From assembly GCA_964557855.1 (NCBI GenBank), contig CAZLBP010000001.1:164108-228107 (forward strand): DNA of 64,000 nt, in the 5' to 3' direction. This DNA is from JAJRZL01 sp964557855 (GTDB taxonomy: Bacteria > Zixibacteria > MSB-5A5 > GN15 > FEB-12). The notes beneath the pieces were generated by a model. It was not told the DNA's origin and did not search any database. It was given only the letters and a program-made list of their open reading frames with translations. The stretch's first letter is position 1; every line of letters begins with the position of its first letter. Made by a program: the position numbers and the translations under genes. Shown piece by piece: positions 63,976 through 64,000 of this stretch.

Positions 63976-64000
63976 CAAGCATCCTAAGCCACTTCCACCA

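Larger units (their letters stand above)
63648..64000. other. 353-bp right-end gap full of palindromic repeats
   Basis: Successive elements: a GCGTCAGG/CCTGATGCC palindrome (about 63692-63717), 63769-63797, the GGTGAGGGACGAGCCCTCACC hairpin (63845-63865), 63881-63922 and 63947-63975. No gene and no clear promoter for the PduS-like gene was recognised. Confidence 0.6.

Noticed and set aside
57461..64000. Repeated palindromes as a CRISPR array
   Set aside because: Units are not regularly spaced, have variable centres rather than constant repeats with unique spacers, and no cas genes are present.

Overview
The window looks like chromosomal DNA of a Gram-negative bacterium of moderately high G+C. 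It encodes signal peptides, porin-like and small outer-membrane barrels, SecDF and LspA. My best guess is the FCB side of the tree, possibly candidate phylum Zixibacteria. The clues are a secreted M6 peptidase ending in a dockerin-like tail, many variable-centre palindromic intergenic repeats, an 11-subunit complex I and a PduS/PduT-type microcompartment gene pair. This placement is inference from gene style; no rRNA or tRNA gene was seen, so it is not proven. Most genes lie on the minus strand.

Layout. 1-5080 (-): a DUF4159, DUF4175 and TPR-protein operon, with the TPR gene cut by the window edge. 5336-8602 (-): secF, secD and a small unknown gene behind a good sigma70-type promoter. 8860-12380: a PhoU-like protein on +, facing a CaCA cation antiporter, a PTS-IIA/CBS fusion and a DUF502 membrane protein on -. 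12455-22591 (-): an uninterrupted nuoABCDHIJKLMN operon without nuoE, F or G. 22882-25708 (-): a Rieske protein, cytochrome b and a nonahaem cytochrome c, read towards nuo. 26044-29297 (-): sixA, rtcB and rsgA, the last with a long leader. 29731-34933 (-): the M6 protease and a cytochrome b561/ethylbenzene-dehydrogenase-like haem protein. 35129-37005 (+): a DUF899 protein, then an SDR and a TIGR04076 protein flanked by two 110-bp direct repeats. 37468-46258: pruA (-), an AftB-like glycosyltransferase gene broken by one amber codon (+), an aminotransferase, a two-gene unknown unit, OsmC and a CoA-binding protein. 46295-50436 (-): ileS-dksA-lspA. 50667-57460: a porin, three peptidase or acetyltransferase genes and a small barrel protein. 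57849-63647 (-): PduS-like protein, tandem-BMC shell protein, an extended ACT-domain protein, a two-gene AT-rich HEPN islet, and the UPF0210 protein.

How the genes work together. The centre is a respiratory block. A headless complex I, which needs a donor other than NADH unless EFG are elsewhere, would reduce quinone. The Rieske/cytochrome b pair would oxidise quinol and pass electrons to a membrane-anchored nonahaem cytochrome instead of cytochrome c1.

The most interesting region is 59.3-63.6 kb. A PduS/PduT electron-transfer pair of a bacterial microcompartment is followed by an ACT-domain protein that appears to start at CTG. That protein carries an N-terminal helical segment and a proline-rich linker resembling a microcompartment encapsulation peptide. 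The ACT gene and UPF0210, which are usually neighbours, are here separated by a compositionally foreign HEPN-domain gene and an unknown partner. Intergenic DNA throughout carries several families of palindromic repeats, densest at 57.5-57.8, 61.6-61.7 and 63.7-64.0 kb.
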